DNA of 64,000 nucleotides from Holothuria scabra (lineage: Eukaryota > Echinodermata > Holothuroidea > Aspidochirotida > Holothuriidae). Below, in pieces: positions 47,961-58,835 of this stretch (position 1 is its first letter; every line of letters starts with the position of its first letter). The DNA is taken from assembly GCA_037179385.1 (NCBI GenBank), contig CM074179.1, forward strand, positions 37,375,224 to 37,439,223, in the 5' to 3' direction. The notes under the pieces were generated by a model. That model was not told where the DNA came from. It worked only from the letters and a program-made list of their open reading frames with translations, and ran no database searches. A program made the translations under genes and the position numbers.

Positions 47961-48641
47961 CAAAACGACTGGATGGAAAAACCGAAGGAAACTGCATTCT
48001 ATGTCAATGTCAGGAATTGACGTAGGCGCAGGAGAGGCCTAGCCTCAAGCTGCGTGTCCCTAAACTCTTTTGGGTCGATCTAGGAAGCTGCAATGGCAGC
48101 TCCAGACCCCTAGCTGCTCGATCATTGCCACGGTATATGCTTAAACACTATACATCATTACGCTGCGAATACAGCACTTGCGCTTGGGGCTCAGGATAAG
48201 CAACGGAATAGTGAAAACAAGCCCGACTAAACCAATTTGATAGCAACAGAACCGTAAAACTGCATCTTACGAACCGACTAACCGATTTCACTGAACAAAT
48301 TCCAATTGTGTATTGTTCGTTTGAGAAATATACGTGGCCTACATGTACACGTCTCTCCCGTTATATACCCACACACGTTCGTAGGGTAGGCATACTACCG
48401 AGCTTTCGATTGAGTCAACGTGGACTTCGTCCTAGTCGACCACCTTGCCTGCGTGAACGCGTCGACTGCTACCGTACGTCGACTGAAAAAGTCTGTTTCG
48501 ATCCTTTATTGGTCCAAGCAGACGAGTAGTGTAAATCATAACAGTCTCACGCAAGGTTACGCAATCAAAGGCGTAGCAAAGCACATACCTAGCCGGCCTA
48601 CGTCAATAACATCAGGTTTTTCAGGTAGTTGGTAAGATGCC

Positions 48642-48826
48642 ATGACGAAATTAAAGCGAACTAGAGAAACAATCCTGCTTGGATATGTTAGCGATGTGTT
48701 GGATGATGATTAATTTTTACTTCTGTATGATGCACATCGGCCGTCGAATCCAGATTTTGAATACTACAGCTATGAAAAATTTGATCTTGAGCAATACAAC
48801 GATGATGAATGCAATGCGTATTTCAG
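48642..48826 (+). pseudogene. PIF/Harbinger transposase N-terminal exon, nonsense-mutated
   Basis: From ATG at 48642 one frame reads MTKLKRTRETILLGYVSDVL, DDD, stop (TAA 48711-48713), then continues in the same frame FLLLYDAHRPSNPDFEYYSY and EKFDLEQYNDDECNAYF, ending at a perfect donor CAG|GTAAGA (48827). The block DDEEFLLLYDAHRPxNPxFxYxxYxxFDLxxxxDDECxxxFRF is, from memory, the conserved N-terminus of animal HARBI1-like transposases. The stop sits where Glu is expected. The catalytic DDE nuclease part was not found downstream, so only the first exon survives. Harbinger nucleases act with a Myb-like partner protein in the nucleus. Confidence 0.75.
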
Positions 48827-49039
48827 GTAAGAGTAATCCTAGACCTATACATTGGTTAGGCCTTTTGAACTGTAAAAGCATAGCCTCTCGCCTATCAACA
48901 CAATTCCAGTTCCCCTATTCACGTTCCCCCTCCACCCTCCTACCGATGCTTGGATCTCCATTCCATAAAATTCCCTCCCTAGAACGTACCGAAATGATTT
49001 GCTTTTTCCAAAATTTTTGACTTCGCGCATGAGGCACTA

Positions 49040-49430
49040 GGGAGGGGAACACCAAACGACACTTGACTGAAGGTACCATTGAAGCACAGTAGAAAAATCC
49101 AATCGAAATCCTTTCGAAAATGTAGATTGGATCCTATAAAAACTCAATTGGTTCCCATTCAAATTTAATGAGGTTCTTTTGAAAACCATCGAAATTTAAA
49201 TACGGTAACAAGTTTGGAATTTGAATACTTGGTATGGTATGGTATGGTATCCAATGGAATTTAATGAGATCACATTATGAATGGGAAATCACTTAACAGG
49301 ACACCCATTAGAATTCAAAGAAAAGAACTGGAAATTGCTACAGCTTGTATAGAATCCCATCTTTTCTAGGGGATCCCATTTATTTCTATTGTTTTTTTAT
49401 GGGATCTCATTAGTTTTATGAGGATTTTCT
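49040..49430. mobile_element. probable MITE rich in AATCCCAT/AATTTAATGAG words
   Basis: Contains inverted words (GGATCCTATAAA, GGGATCCCATTT, ATGGGATCTCATTA against TTTAATGAGATCACATT) and a GGTAT pentamer run (49231-49250). Termini were not resolved. No coding signal. Confidence 0.45.
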
Positions 49431-51725
49431 TCTTTGCAGTATTGAACCCCTGGGTATTTAGTCGGCGCAACTTGGTTTTTAAAAGGCCAGTCTGGCAGTA
49501 GCGCAGTCACGGGGGGTAAGGGGAAGGGATGGGGTTGTAGCACGGCGTGAGCAAAGTCTAAGGGAGGGAGAAAAAACATTTTAGGTGCATTTTTTTTTAA
49601 TGTTGGGTCAGGTTGGATTAACCCTATTTGATTAAGAATCAGTCTAAACAAACTATTCAGTTCTTGGCAAACATCTTCTCACTTGAGTACAAATATGTTT
49701 AAATGATGTCTAATAGATCATATGGGCAACTATCACCCGGTAAAGGAGAACTTTTGTGTTTATGTGATGGTTTTAAGATCTGGTCTTAAGTCCCGTCCTC
49801 ATTAAGATACATCAGAAATGAATGCCAACGCAATGCTCATTACCCCTACCCTAGTATAGCTTGAGCATAACAGGAGTTTTAGCACCTTAAAAGTTAAACA
49901 TTTTTAGTCGAAAGATACACAGTAAATCCCATCTACTGTGCAAATAGGTGATGTTTGTTGTTTTAGCACAACATGTGCATCTATATCGCTGTAAAATATC
50001 ACACTACATATTCCCTTGTGAACTTGACATGTTATATTTAAATTGTCAAGCTAAAGACGTCACCCTTTGAAGGTATTTTTGCAATGTCCTGGTTGAAGAA
50101 GAAGAGACTTAAACTATGATACTACACTTAATTTCAAATCTATATTATTTTGAAATATTCTGTCTTTGTGAAGTTCGATCTTGGGAAAAGCAACAAGGAC
50201 AAATATAATGAATTCTTAAATATTTTTACAATGAACTGTGCCAATTCATCAGTTTGCAAATGCCATAAAATTGCTTAGTCTGTGTGTTCTGTCAGGATAA
50301 ATGCCATCTTAACAAGCATCAGACACACACCCACATGTTAACAGATATGCATAATAGGTTTCTTATTCTCTAAGGATCAGAAAAAAGAGAAGAAAAAAAA
50401 AAAAAAAAAACAGAAAGCCAAAAGGCTTAGTGATTCCTTGCCTAAAGGAAAACTTTGGGAAACCCTTTTTTCTTTGACTGCTGGTGACCTCAAGTGACCT
50501 TTCACCTCCACCAAAATAAATGGGGTTCTTTCTCTCAACATGGAAAATCTATAAAAAAAAAAAGAAAAAAGAAATGTGTCGGTCATGTCTATCTTGAGAT
50601 ACCGTATATGCAAGGAACTTGCCCCAAACACATACATGCACACACAGTCGTGTTTTTACACACAACTGAGGACTTCATTGTTATCTCCATTGTGTCTGCT
50701 TACTTAACCCTAACCTTCACAATAGAATGTCTATTGTTAGAAAACCGAGGACTTGAGAAATCTTTTGAATTTACTACCGAGGACCTGGAAGTCTATTGTT
50801 TGGGTCCTCTGTTTTACACAAAGACAAACCCACGCGAACACACACGTGTTCACACATACGACTCCAGCATTGCATAGATTCACTGCCTGCCTACGACAAG
50901 GAAACCAAAACAGTATGGGCCATCCTGGACTCAAATCAAATACGAGAGTATACTCTGCAAATGCCTGTGTAAAAGTACAAAACTTAACTTGTAATATGGG
51001 CTAAAAGCCCTTGTTATTTTGTTTACACTCAAGCTATGCTTCTTGCACGCTGCTTTTAAGTTGTCAGTCTGTCTCTAAGATTTCGTTTGTCAGTCTGTGC
51101 AGGCTAGCTTTACCCTGTGAGTGAAATATTTTTCTACTAAAAACTTGTTTTGCAAGGGTTTGTTTCCGGTAATCCTGTTTCTATGGCTAATTAGCGTACC
51201 TATCGACACATCAGGGCAAGACCCCCCACCCTACTGGCTTTTGATATACAACCCTATTCATTACACTATTAGATGATTTAAATAGAATCTATATACTTAA
51301 ACCTGGAAAAGGGAAATAGTGGAAAAATACACCTGCAATCGACAGGATTACACTTTAATTATGAATACCCATTGAGCATGAACATAAATTAAGAGGAAAA
51401 TGTAGAATATTGACATTTTTCCTTCTAAATATGTAATTGCCACTTGGCCTGAAAAATGATGCAACCAAACAATAAAACACTTTGGCTAAATTATTTAAAA
51501 AAACTTGAAGATGGTCACTAAGTATCTGTAATAAATAAAAATGGAACCTCACCATCCACTAGACAAAGATAAAAGTAGCATGGCAAGACTATCATTTGGT
51601 TTTTAGATGGTGGGGTCAATTTAAAGTAAAAACATATACACGCTTGTGTAACAAATGATACACATTTCAAGATGATGATGTAGCAAGAAGGGTGACAAAA
51701 TAGAAACAAATTTAAATGTTCGAAC
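49431..51725. other. gene-free stretch; inverted array unit at 50465-50530
   Basis: Apart from an A tract at 50391-50410 and the isolated inverted unit of the 39.8-kb array (GTGACCTCAAGTGACCTTTC), nothing recognisable. The open frames at 50377-50877 on both strands run through this repeat and show no domain. Confidence 0.45.
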
Positions 51726-51729
51726 ATAT

Positions 51730-52060
51730 TTACTTTAGGTAAAACAATTGCTGATTCGCATCACTCCTTCCTCTGGTTTTTAGAAGTTCTAATAGCATTT
51801 GATTTTGTTGTAGAAGTTGCTGCTGGAATAAATCTAGTCCCCTTGCCCTGTCCATTTCATCTTGCCTCCTTCTCTCTTCATCCTGTCATCTTCTTTCTTC
51901 ATCTTGTCTCCTTCTTTCTTTTTCTCATTCCTCCCTCTCTTATCTTCTCTGATCATCTTGTCTTTTTCTTTATGCCTACTCTCTCCTAAGCTAAAATTCC
52001 TGTTTTTTTATTTCTCTGTCCATTTCTAACTTCTTCAGAAGAAACTCATTTGCATGGCTC
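51730..52060 (-). pseudogene. decayed Glu/Arg-rich coiled-coil protein, C-terminal part
   Basis: One minus-strand frame runs about 110 codons from NEFLLKKLEMDREIKKQEF to FQQQLLQQNQMLLELLKT and stop TAA at 51732-51730. It stays in register but is broken by seven internal stops. At least two of those are TGA inside runs of RRRQDEER-like repeats, as expected from CGA to TGA decay. The intact last part is RARGLDLFQQQLLQQNQ. A long charged helix ending in a Q/L-rich FxxQLLxQNxxMLELL segment is typical of Myb/SANT-like or similar transposon-linked proteins, but the DNA-binding domain is not visible here. Confidence 0.5.
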
Positions 52061-53220
52061 CCTTTATTTTTCCTCTTTTAGTTGGGCCATCACTTTAACA
52101 TTTGTTTCTAAAAAAGAATTAAATCGAAAAACAAATTTTACAAGTGAAATAGTTAATAGAACTCAAGGAAAATGTAAATTTGGTTTGCTACCTTTAATTA
52201 GCACCTGCTATTCTTTATCGCACGTCAAAATTTTTTGACATGTATGTATACTCTCAAAAAAATTGCTGTCTTGAAGGAAACGTAAATGAGTACTTAACAA
52301 ATTATTTAAATAATAAACCTACTGGTAACATGGTGAACAAACTGTACATTGGAAACTTTTATCCAAGACACTTCCTCTGAACAGAAGAATTAAACGTTTT
52401 ATTGTAATAGCTGCAGATTAAGTTTAAGTTTGCAGTTTAAATGGGGGAGAATATATTTCCAATGACTACAGTGCATTTAGGGTGCCTATGTATTAAATAT
52501 TTTAGAAAGAGTACTGTAAGGGGAAACTTGTTGAAGTTGTGTGTGTGGGGGGGGGGGGAAGGTAACATCATTTCTTTAATATAGGGCACATGATGAAACC
52601 CAGCCCGATGGTCTCCATATAGCACCTTCAGGGTTGCTTAAGTGAAGTGTATGTAATGCTCTCAGCTCCCACTGACCACTCTGCTCATTGACTGACTACA
52701 CTGAGATAACAGCACAAAGCTTCCTTATGTAGGCACACTATGTCTTTATGGAGAAGAGTTTTGGCACCCTATCTGCAATTTCATGGTCCACTAGGCCAGG
52801 GTGTCTTTATCTTAATGCGGAATTAATGAAGTGGAAGCACCCTGAAAAAGGCCCCGAAATCCGGGTTTTTGGAGCATCGGAGGAGTAAGCCTAATGATAT
52901 CTCAATTTAACAAAATTAATGTCTTCTCTGGGAACTATTTCTTGAAATAAAGTGGAAATGAGCTGTGTTCTTGAACAAAACTTGACAGTAACCCAGACTG
53001 TTCTGGTTCACTCAACTGTAAAAATGACTAGCATGCATTCATTTATATCATGGTAACAGGGGACAGCCGCCAGCTTGCTTGTTGCTGGGATGACTTTATC
53101 TCATTTTAAGGTCATGAAAATTAAAATGTACACTTTGGATGTGGTACCATTTCACAATTTTGCCTATTTAAATTTCACTAAAATCCATTCAGTTTGCAAT
53201 CATGTATTTTTCTTTTACAG
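52061..53220. other. gene-free stretch
   Basis: Contains a poly-G run at 52540-52559 and AT-rich sequence. No exons or shared repeats supported. Confidence 0.35.
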
Positions 53221-53290
53221 CAAGTCTAAAGAGGTAGGTTTTGTGAGAAACTGGATCAATGAGAGTATCAATGTGAATGTGATGTCCTAA
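53221..53290 (+). CDS. possible short terminal exon
   Basis: An excellent acceptor (TTTTTCTTTTACAG ending 53220) precedes one base and 22 codons reading KSKEVGFVRNWINESINVNVMS, then TAA. No upstream partner was identified, and an open stretch this short can arise by chance. Confidence 0.25.
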
Positions 53291-53998
53291 ATTTTGTCTA
53301 CCCAGCTCTTCGCAAAATGGCCCTTTTGATTATTTTCTAGTGAGGTGAATAAGTTACCTGTTACAGTAACTATCTTTAACTCTAAAACAAAAAATAATGT
53401 GGCTTCTTGATGCATCCGAACGACTCCACAGGGATGGTGTAAAGATTTACAAGAAAGAAAGAAAAAAAAAAAAAAACATGACATGTTGGTCCAATCTGTA
53501 CAGGGGCATGGAATTAACACAATAACATTTTTTTGGCATTCTATATTACAAGACATATGGTGCTTACAACTTTGTGTGTAAGACTATCAACGGATGGATG
53601 GTAGGAATCACATCCGGGTTGGGTTCTGGTGATGGGTTGAACATTGTTGCTGTGTTAAAAAGTGTGAAAAGTTGTTATTATAGTTTAAAGAATATACTGA
53701 TACACATTTTGCATAGACCTTTCTAGGGCTGGAAAAATGTTTACCCTGGAGTAAGATTTCTCACAGTTCTCCCCATTATTTTTATATACAAATGAAGGAA
53801 ATTTCCCTGTTATAGCCCACATTTTTCTCCAGATTCTAAAATTTCTCAGGAAATAGACTCCTATCTTCCAAACTTTTCCCACCCAAGGATCTATCCTAAA
53901 TCCGAATCCTGCAGTTTTATCTCTACATGCAGGCCTACAAATGATGAAGTTAAAGCTTATGATTTGTGCAAAGTCCACATGGGATAAGACACATAGTT
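53291..53998. other. stretch with an unexplained minus-strand open frame
   Basis: A 97-codon minus-strand frame (53978-53685) includes GFGFRIDPWVGKVWKIGV. Composition is Trp/Lys-rich, splice sites are not clear and no family is recognised. It is not called as a gene. Confidence 0.25.
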
Positions 53999-54495
53999 AC
54001 ACTCTTAAAATAAAAAAGTGAAATTTCACTATTTATAATTTGTTAGTTAGATGGAATTTTACAGTCCAGTTTCCAACCTGTTCGTTCAAGTTGAGCCGGT
54101 CACGCCCTTTTTCCAGTTGTGGCTCACTGACTTGTTTTCCCTACTTCATTGCTAATGCGAAGCATTATGCACAACGGCAGTAGGTTCCACTTTTAGTGTC
54201 TTCGGTATGACTCTACCTGGGAATAGAACCTGGGCTCTTTAGAAGAGTGAAAGTTGAAAAGTCCACTACAAAAGAGCTAAAATTCACTCCAAAAGAGCCA
54301 GGCTCCACTCTTTATGGAGTGACACCAGAAAGCGAATGACTCTTTAGAAGAGTGATCCCTAATGGTACTTGTTTAAAAGTGAATTTTCACTCTCCTTGGA
54401 GTATATTTCAATCTTTTTTGGAGTGAGTCTTACTATTTTTGGAGTGAATGAACATTCTAATGGAGTGAATTCACACTTTTAACTCTATTTAACAG
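53999..54495. mobile_element. TACACTCT-type MITE interrupted by a SINE
   Basis: The left end TACACTCTTAAAATAAAAAA (53999) is followed after 40 bp by the SINE (54041-54234). The MITE then resumes with CTCTTTAGAAGAGTGAAAG and repeats CACTCCAAAAGAG, CTCCTTGGAGTA, TTTTGGAGTGA and AACTCTATTTAACAGTGG. It has the same word architecture as 15845-16141. Confidence 0.7.
54041..54234 (-). mobile_element. SINE nested in the MITE
   Basis: TGTTAGTTAGATGGAATTTT, CCAGTTGTGGCTCACTGACT and GGAATAGAACC (B box with one mismatch, complement GGTTCTATTCC) match the SINE at 520-766. The copy ends just beyond the B box, so the A box and tRNA 5' part are lost. Confidence 0.8.
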
Positions 54496-54736
54496 TGGCT
54501 TAATCCCCCCCCTTTGGTTTTAAGAAGAGGAAATTAGACATTTGTAATTACTTAGGCTTAGATTTGGAGAATTGGAACTATTTTGTGGTGTGACGATTAA
54601 GCTCCCACAGTTTAGCAAACCTAACATTGCTCACCAGGCTCACCTGTCCGACACATATCCCTCAAAGCATTCATTAGTGCCTAAGCTATTATAACTGTGT
54701 TTTGTTCAGCATATACAGTAACATAATACAACTTAC

Positions 54737-55020
54737 TTTACACATAAGATTGACATGGGATTGCATGCCTTTAATACTCTCTGCCGGTGTCTTTCATCCA
54801 GTGCAATATTCCAACTTTCTTCCAATTCCTTGTGCAAATGTTTCTTGTTTCTTGTTTCGTCCTTAGGGACACCAATGGAAATAAGCATTTCTAAGGCTTT
54901 GGGGGTTATTCCTGGTACTCTGTTTATACTTCCTTTCACTTGTATTTGATGTCTTATATTTCTGCTTTTGCCTGTAGCTTCCTTTTTTGTAGACATGTCT
55001 TTTATATGTGTTTCCGTTTC
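54737..55020 (-). CDS. second exon of an unrecognised lysine-rich protein gene
   Basis: On the minus strand the exon runs from 55020 (after AAAAAAAG, a weak acceptor with TTTATTTGG upstream) to 54737, with a strong donor AAA|GTAAGT (54736-54731). One frame is open throughout in phase 0 and reads ETETHIKDMSTKKEATGKSR, VPGITPKALEMLISIGVPKD and HKELEESWNIALDERHRQRV. It joins the phase-0 end of the exon at 55551-55483. It is basic at the N-terminal half and helical in character later. No domain is recognised and downstream exons were not found. Confidence 0.6.
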
Positions 55021-55482
55021 CTTTTTTTATATGTACCAAATAAATCAATAAATCAATTAATTCAGTTCATGGTTATACAGAGTGGTAGCTAAGTGCGTGT
55101 ATAACACAGACTGTTCAAATGATATGTGACAGAGTCTATAACGTTTTATTTTATGTAATTGACTTATCCTTCACTCTTTCAGCTATCTTGAATATTACTC
55201 CCTCTTGTGTAGGACCTGTTAGCTATAGCCTAGCACTTCGTACAGCATAGTATGCTAAAGTTAGGCCCTACTTCAACTTAATATTGTGTACATTCGCGAA
55301 ATTGATGTTCACGATATAAGTACCCGAACCCATATAACTCAGCTACACCGAAAACGTACTTAACCGGCAACAAATCATGTCAACAACCAATTCACAACGG
55401 AACCATCATTAGCAATACAATTTTGGTAAACGGCGATTACAGTTGGGTTACCCACAAATTTACAAGCCAGATCATGACTTAC

Positions 55483-55551
55483 CTCCGAATCAATTGAATC
55501 TTGCATGTGTTCACAGGTACTAGATATACTACTTGTCACCGTTTCATCCAT
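55483..55551 (-). CDS. first coding exon, same minus-strand gene
   Basis: ATG at 55551 encodes 23 residues, MDETVTSSISSTCEHMQDSI and DSE, ending at a perfect donor GAG|GTAAGT (55482-55477) in phase 0. A second ATG lies one codon later in another frame. The region upstream on the minus strand carries promoter-type motifs. Acidic, Ser/Thr-rich start; product unknown. Confidence 0.65.
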
Positions 55552-55760
55552 TTTCAGCACTTCTGACTTCTGTGACGTAACATATGTGAATGTTCGCTGC
55601 AGTTTGGGACGAACGACAAAACCGCGGTGAACACGTACGTTCTCGATTTGGGTAGTGGACCAGGGAGACGACGTCGCGCATGCGTAGGGACATAATCTCG
55701 TAGCAGTCTACTAGGTGAACGTGCAAATCGAAAGCTCCTACTGTTTCACACCAACAGTAC
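55552..55760 (-). promoter_or_regulatory. putative promoter/5' UTR with NRF1-like and CRE-like sites
   Basis: CGCGCATGCGTA at 55675-55686 is one base off the NRF1 consensus (YGCGCAYGCGCR). TGACGTAAC at 55572-55580 is CRE-like. The 55600-55690 stretch is CpG-richer than its surroundings (ACCGCGG, GACGACGTCGCGC). All lie within about 140 bp upstream of the minus-strand ATG at 55551. Confidence 0.5.
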
Positions 55761-55869
55761 GAGTATTGTAAACAGTACAAGTATTGTACGATATACGTGT
55801 TTACATGAAAGGGGATACTTGAACAGCACTTCCACTTCGAAAAACACTGGGGGGGGGGGTGATTTTTCA

Positions 55870-56335
55870 GAAAACAATAATTTGGAGAAAGTTAACTGTA
55901 TGTTTTGTCATTCTTTACATGTCTTTTAGCTCTGCTGAAGGACAAAAATAGCTAGTATAAGATGAATTTTATATAATCGAAGCACTTAATACGAAAATTA
56001 AGGTAACTGATACGATTATCTGGGAAATTGTTTTTAAATATGGAAACACTGGAGAAAAAACATAATCCCCTTCGACTAGGCCTTTTCCTTAAGCCTTTTG
56101 ACCCGATCAGGGTAATTTCACTGTTTCCACAGCACTGATATGCCAATTTTCACGAGAGAATAATTTGGCGAGTATGATCTGGATGTTTCTCATTCTTTTT
56201 ATGTGCGTTAGTCCACGAAAAGAACAAAAGTTGTTACGGAAAGGTTACTTGTATTTAATCAAGGCAATAAATATATGAAATTTAAGGTAATATGAGACCA
56301 CGCTATTGAATATTCCCTCTGTTCGTATGGAAACA
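55870..56335. repeat. two-copy diverged tandem repeat, period about 283 bp
   Basis: AATAATTTGG at 55877 and 56160 is followed in both by TTCATTCTTT..ATGTG/CTTT, GAACAAAAG-like sequence, AATTTAAGGTAA/AAATTAAGGTAA and TATGGAAACA. A relative of the 46.55-kb repeat follows at 56290-56515. Confidence 0.6.
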
Positions 56336-56515
56336 TTGCGAAACAACGTGGCGAAATCGCCCTGCGTAGTTGTCCAATGGTGTGGATACGTTTGCAGGGA
56401 TCACGTGCCGATTTATACGGCAGATAAGAAAATGCACGTGAGGAGGAGCTGAAGAAGGCGGAAAAGCACCCGAGCAAGTCTGGAAATCCTGCAATCGAAA
56501 CCGTAGGCTTCGATT

Positions 56516-57539
56516 AATTCAAGGGAAATTTCTCTTTACAGATTCTTGAGATTGAAGGCTAGTTCAAGCCTGTAGTGGCAAGTTGGTTACTTAGATGGAT
56601 TTTCAAAGTCAAGTTTCTAACCAGGAAGTAAAAAGTAGAGGCATTACATGATTTCAAACTGTGTATTTTTTTTTAATTGAAGGGCGCGGGGTCACTAGTT
56701 ACTGGGCGAGGTCTGATACAATTAGCATTATTAATTATAATGATTTTACAACACACTTTATACAGTCTCTGAATCGCCCTACACTTCTATATTTTGATTT
56801 GTACTTATGACTAACCTTAATTTATTTTTGGATGAAAAAAAGTAACAATTGACCCACTTATGGAAAATATGAAAGTCATGTACGAATCGTTTCGGTGACA
56901 AACTGTATAATCTACACTTAAACATTGAGTCAACTTGGGAACAATTTTATAGTATGAGACACAATCACAAATCCATAGGACAAGAAATAACGACAAGTAA
57001 TTTATCCGTGACAGGTTTATACCATGAATTGTTTTAACATCAAATTTGAAGAAACACTTAATAACACATAATTTGTAATTCTGGGAGTGTCACTCTAAAA
57101 GCAAGTTTTCTTCGGACAATTATGAAATTCTCTTGTTATGTGTTGATTTAATTAGGTTAAGTTTAGAATTAAAGTTAATTAATATTTTTTATTAGTAAAC
57201 ATGTTATTGTATCTTACAATATTCTTTAATTTCGTTGGCCTTACTACATTTAGCGACATAGCTTTATTTCCTTGATATTCAAGTGCAATTATCACTCAGA
57301 TAATATATTTATGATATAAACCTTTCTTTTCAAAACATTCATGGTATAAATATAATTCATTCATACTTGGTAATAATTCCTATTGGTCCATTGTGGTCAG
57401 GTGACCGTGCGTAATCCGTGAAAGACCCCCCAAAACCGTTTTTTATCCTCCACGGATAAAAAACGTACGTTCTTTATCCTCCACGGATAAAACACGGTAC
57501 AAATTACAGGCGGATGAATACACTATTATTGCACTGACC
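56516..57539. other. gene-free stretch with a TATCCTCCACGGATA hairpin pair
   Basis: A SINE-tail-like piece at 56583-56630 (GGTTACTTAGATGGA). Two copies of TTTATCCTCCACGGATAAA at 57444-57466 and 57472-57490, each self-complementary, lie just before the duplicated Crypton-like start. Nothing else is supported. Confidence 0.4.
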
Positions 57540-57787
57540 ATACATGGTACGTATGTACATCATAATAACAACAAAACAATGGATTTCTCAGAAATAAACT
57601 TTGATCTAAAGTTTAATTTAAACACATTAGACAATATAGAGACTGCCGAAAATTCCGCAAGATATACATGGTACGTATGTACATCATAATAACAACAAAA
57701 CAATGGATTTCTCAGAAATAAACTTTGATCTAAAGTTTAATTTAAACACATTAGACAATATAGAGACTGCCGAAAATTCCGCAAGAT
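57540..57787 (+). repeat. perfect 124-bp tandem duplication
   Basis: 57540-57663 and 57664-57787 appear identical. Both contain the same ATG (57579 and 57703) and the first 28 codons of the frame below. Their identity implies a recent event or an assembly duplication. Confidence 0.9.
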
Positions 57788-57906
57788 TTGCAAACCTCGC
57801 AGATGAGGACCTGGATGAAATTGGTGAAGCGACGAATGAGAAATCAACCAAAACCTTCACCAAATAGGGTGTCAAACTCTTAAAAGGCTAGTTTAATTGC
57901 TAGGGC
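57703..57906 (+). pseudogene. Crypton / KIAA1958-like N-terminus, nonsense-mutated
   Basis: From ATG at 57703: MDFSEINFDLKFNLNTLDNI, then TAENSARFANLADEDLDEIG, EATNEKSTKTFTK, stop TAG (57865-57867), and in the same frame GVKLLKG before another stop. RFAxLxDEDLDxxxxxxxxKSTKxxTKWGVKxF is, from memory, the N-terminal signature of KIAA1958/ZMYM2-4/QRICH1-type proteins, derived from Crypton tyrosine recombinases. The TAG stands where Trp (TGG) is expected. The recombinase domain is absent. The first 28 codons are duplicated upstream, and the upstream copy runs into a stop after ARYTWYVCTS. Confidence 0.55.
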
Positions 57907-57989
57907 TAATGTAGTGTGACCTTAGGCGGAGGCTAAATGGACAATAAACATATGGGCCTGTGATATCAATAGACATAACTTACCCAACC

Positions 57990-58050
57990 ATGCTCAATTT
58001 TAACCAATTGGTTGGAAACTGGGCCGTAAAACTTCATCTAACGTAGCTAT
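57990..58050 (+). mobile_element. SINE tail fragment, inverted
   Basis: TTGGTTGGAAACTGGGCCGT followed by AAAACTTCATCTAAC is the complement of the SINE tail. A weaker relative is near 48250-48280. The rest of 57.9-58.6 kb has only a T tract at 58325-58341. Confidence 0.6.
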
Positions 58051-58633
58051 AGGTCTATAGCGCCGACCGTGCTGACAATCCTAAATGAAAAAATTGCTCA
58101 ATTAATTTCTATTTTAGGCCTAGCCTACCTAACTAGCCCTAAGTTAAGCCAAACAACCAAGGCCAAGGCTTAGTAAGCCTCTGCAATGACAACGTGTATG
58201 GAAGCTGTTCATCTACTACTGATTCCTCGATAAACGTTTGCACTGCTGTTGCTAAGAGTGACAGGGCTGTCCAGCCTCTCTCCAAATTGTTTTCCAAATG
58301 TCACTTTCAGAAATCAGTTAATGTTTTTTTTTTTTTTTTTTCAAAATAAGTAGAACACTCTGTTTTTATCTAAGGCAAAGTTCAAGTCTTTAAACGCCCT
58401 AAATTGTTACTAGCTCCGTTAGGTTTGTAAAAATGATCTCAACAAGACTAAACAAGGCGCGGGGAACGCTGCTTGAAAATGAAGTAACGTCAACGTTACG
58501 TACATACGTTAAGTTATACTATATAGGCAAAACCGCAAATGCAATCACCTCACCTTATCATTAGAGTTGTCCTTCTAATAAAAATATTGAGTATTTTAAC
58601 AAAATTTTTTTTCGTCATTTAAAATAAAAATAT

Positions 58634-58835
58634 TGTGGTGTATTAATGAACAAGGTTAATCAACGCTGGACCTGTGCATTGAGTGGAGTATAATGCACTC
58701 TCGGCGGGTTAATGCTATCGCTGGATGCACTCGGGCTGCGCCCTCGTGCATCGCTTGCTTTAACCCACCGTCGTGCATTATCCTCTACCAATGCACGGCC
58801 CAGCGTTGATTTACCTTTAATAATTTCATTATTTT
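58634..58835. mobile_element. about 200-bp hairpin MITE
   Basis: AAGGTTAATCAACGCTGG at 58651 and CCAGCGTTGATTTACCTT at 58801 are inverted. Inverted similarity continues inward through GTGCATTG, ATAATGCAC, GGGTTAA and GATGCAC almost to the centre (58736). Target duplication is not clear. Confidence 0.85.
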
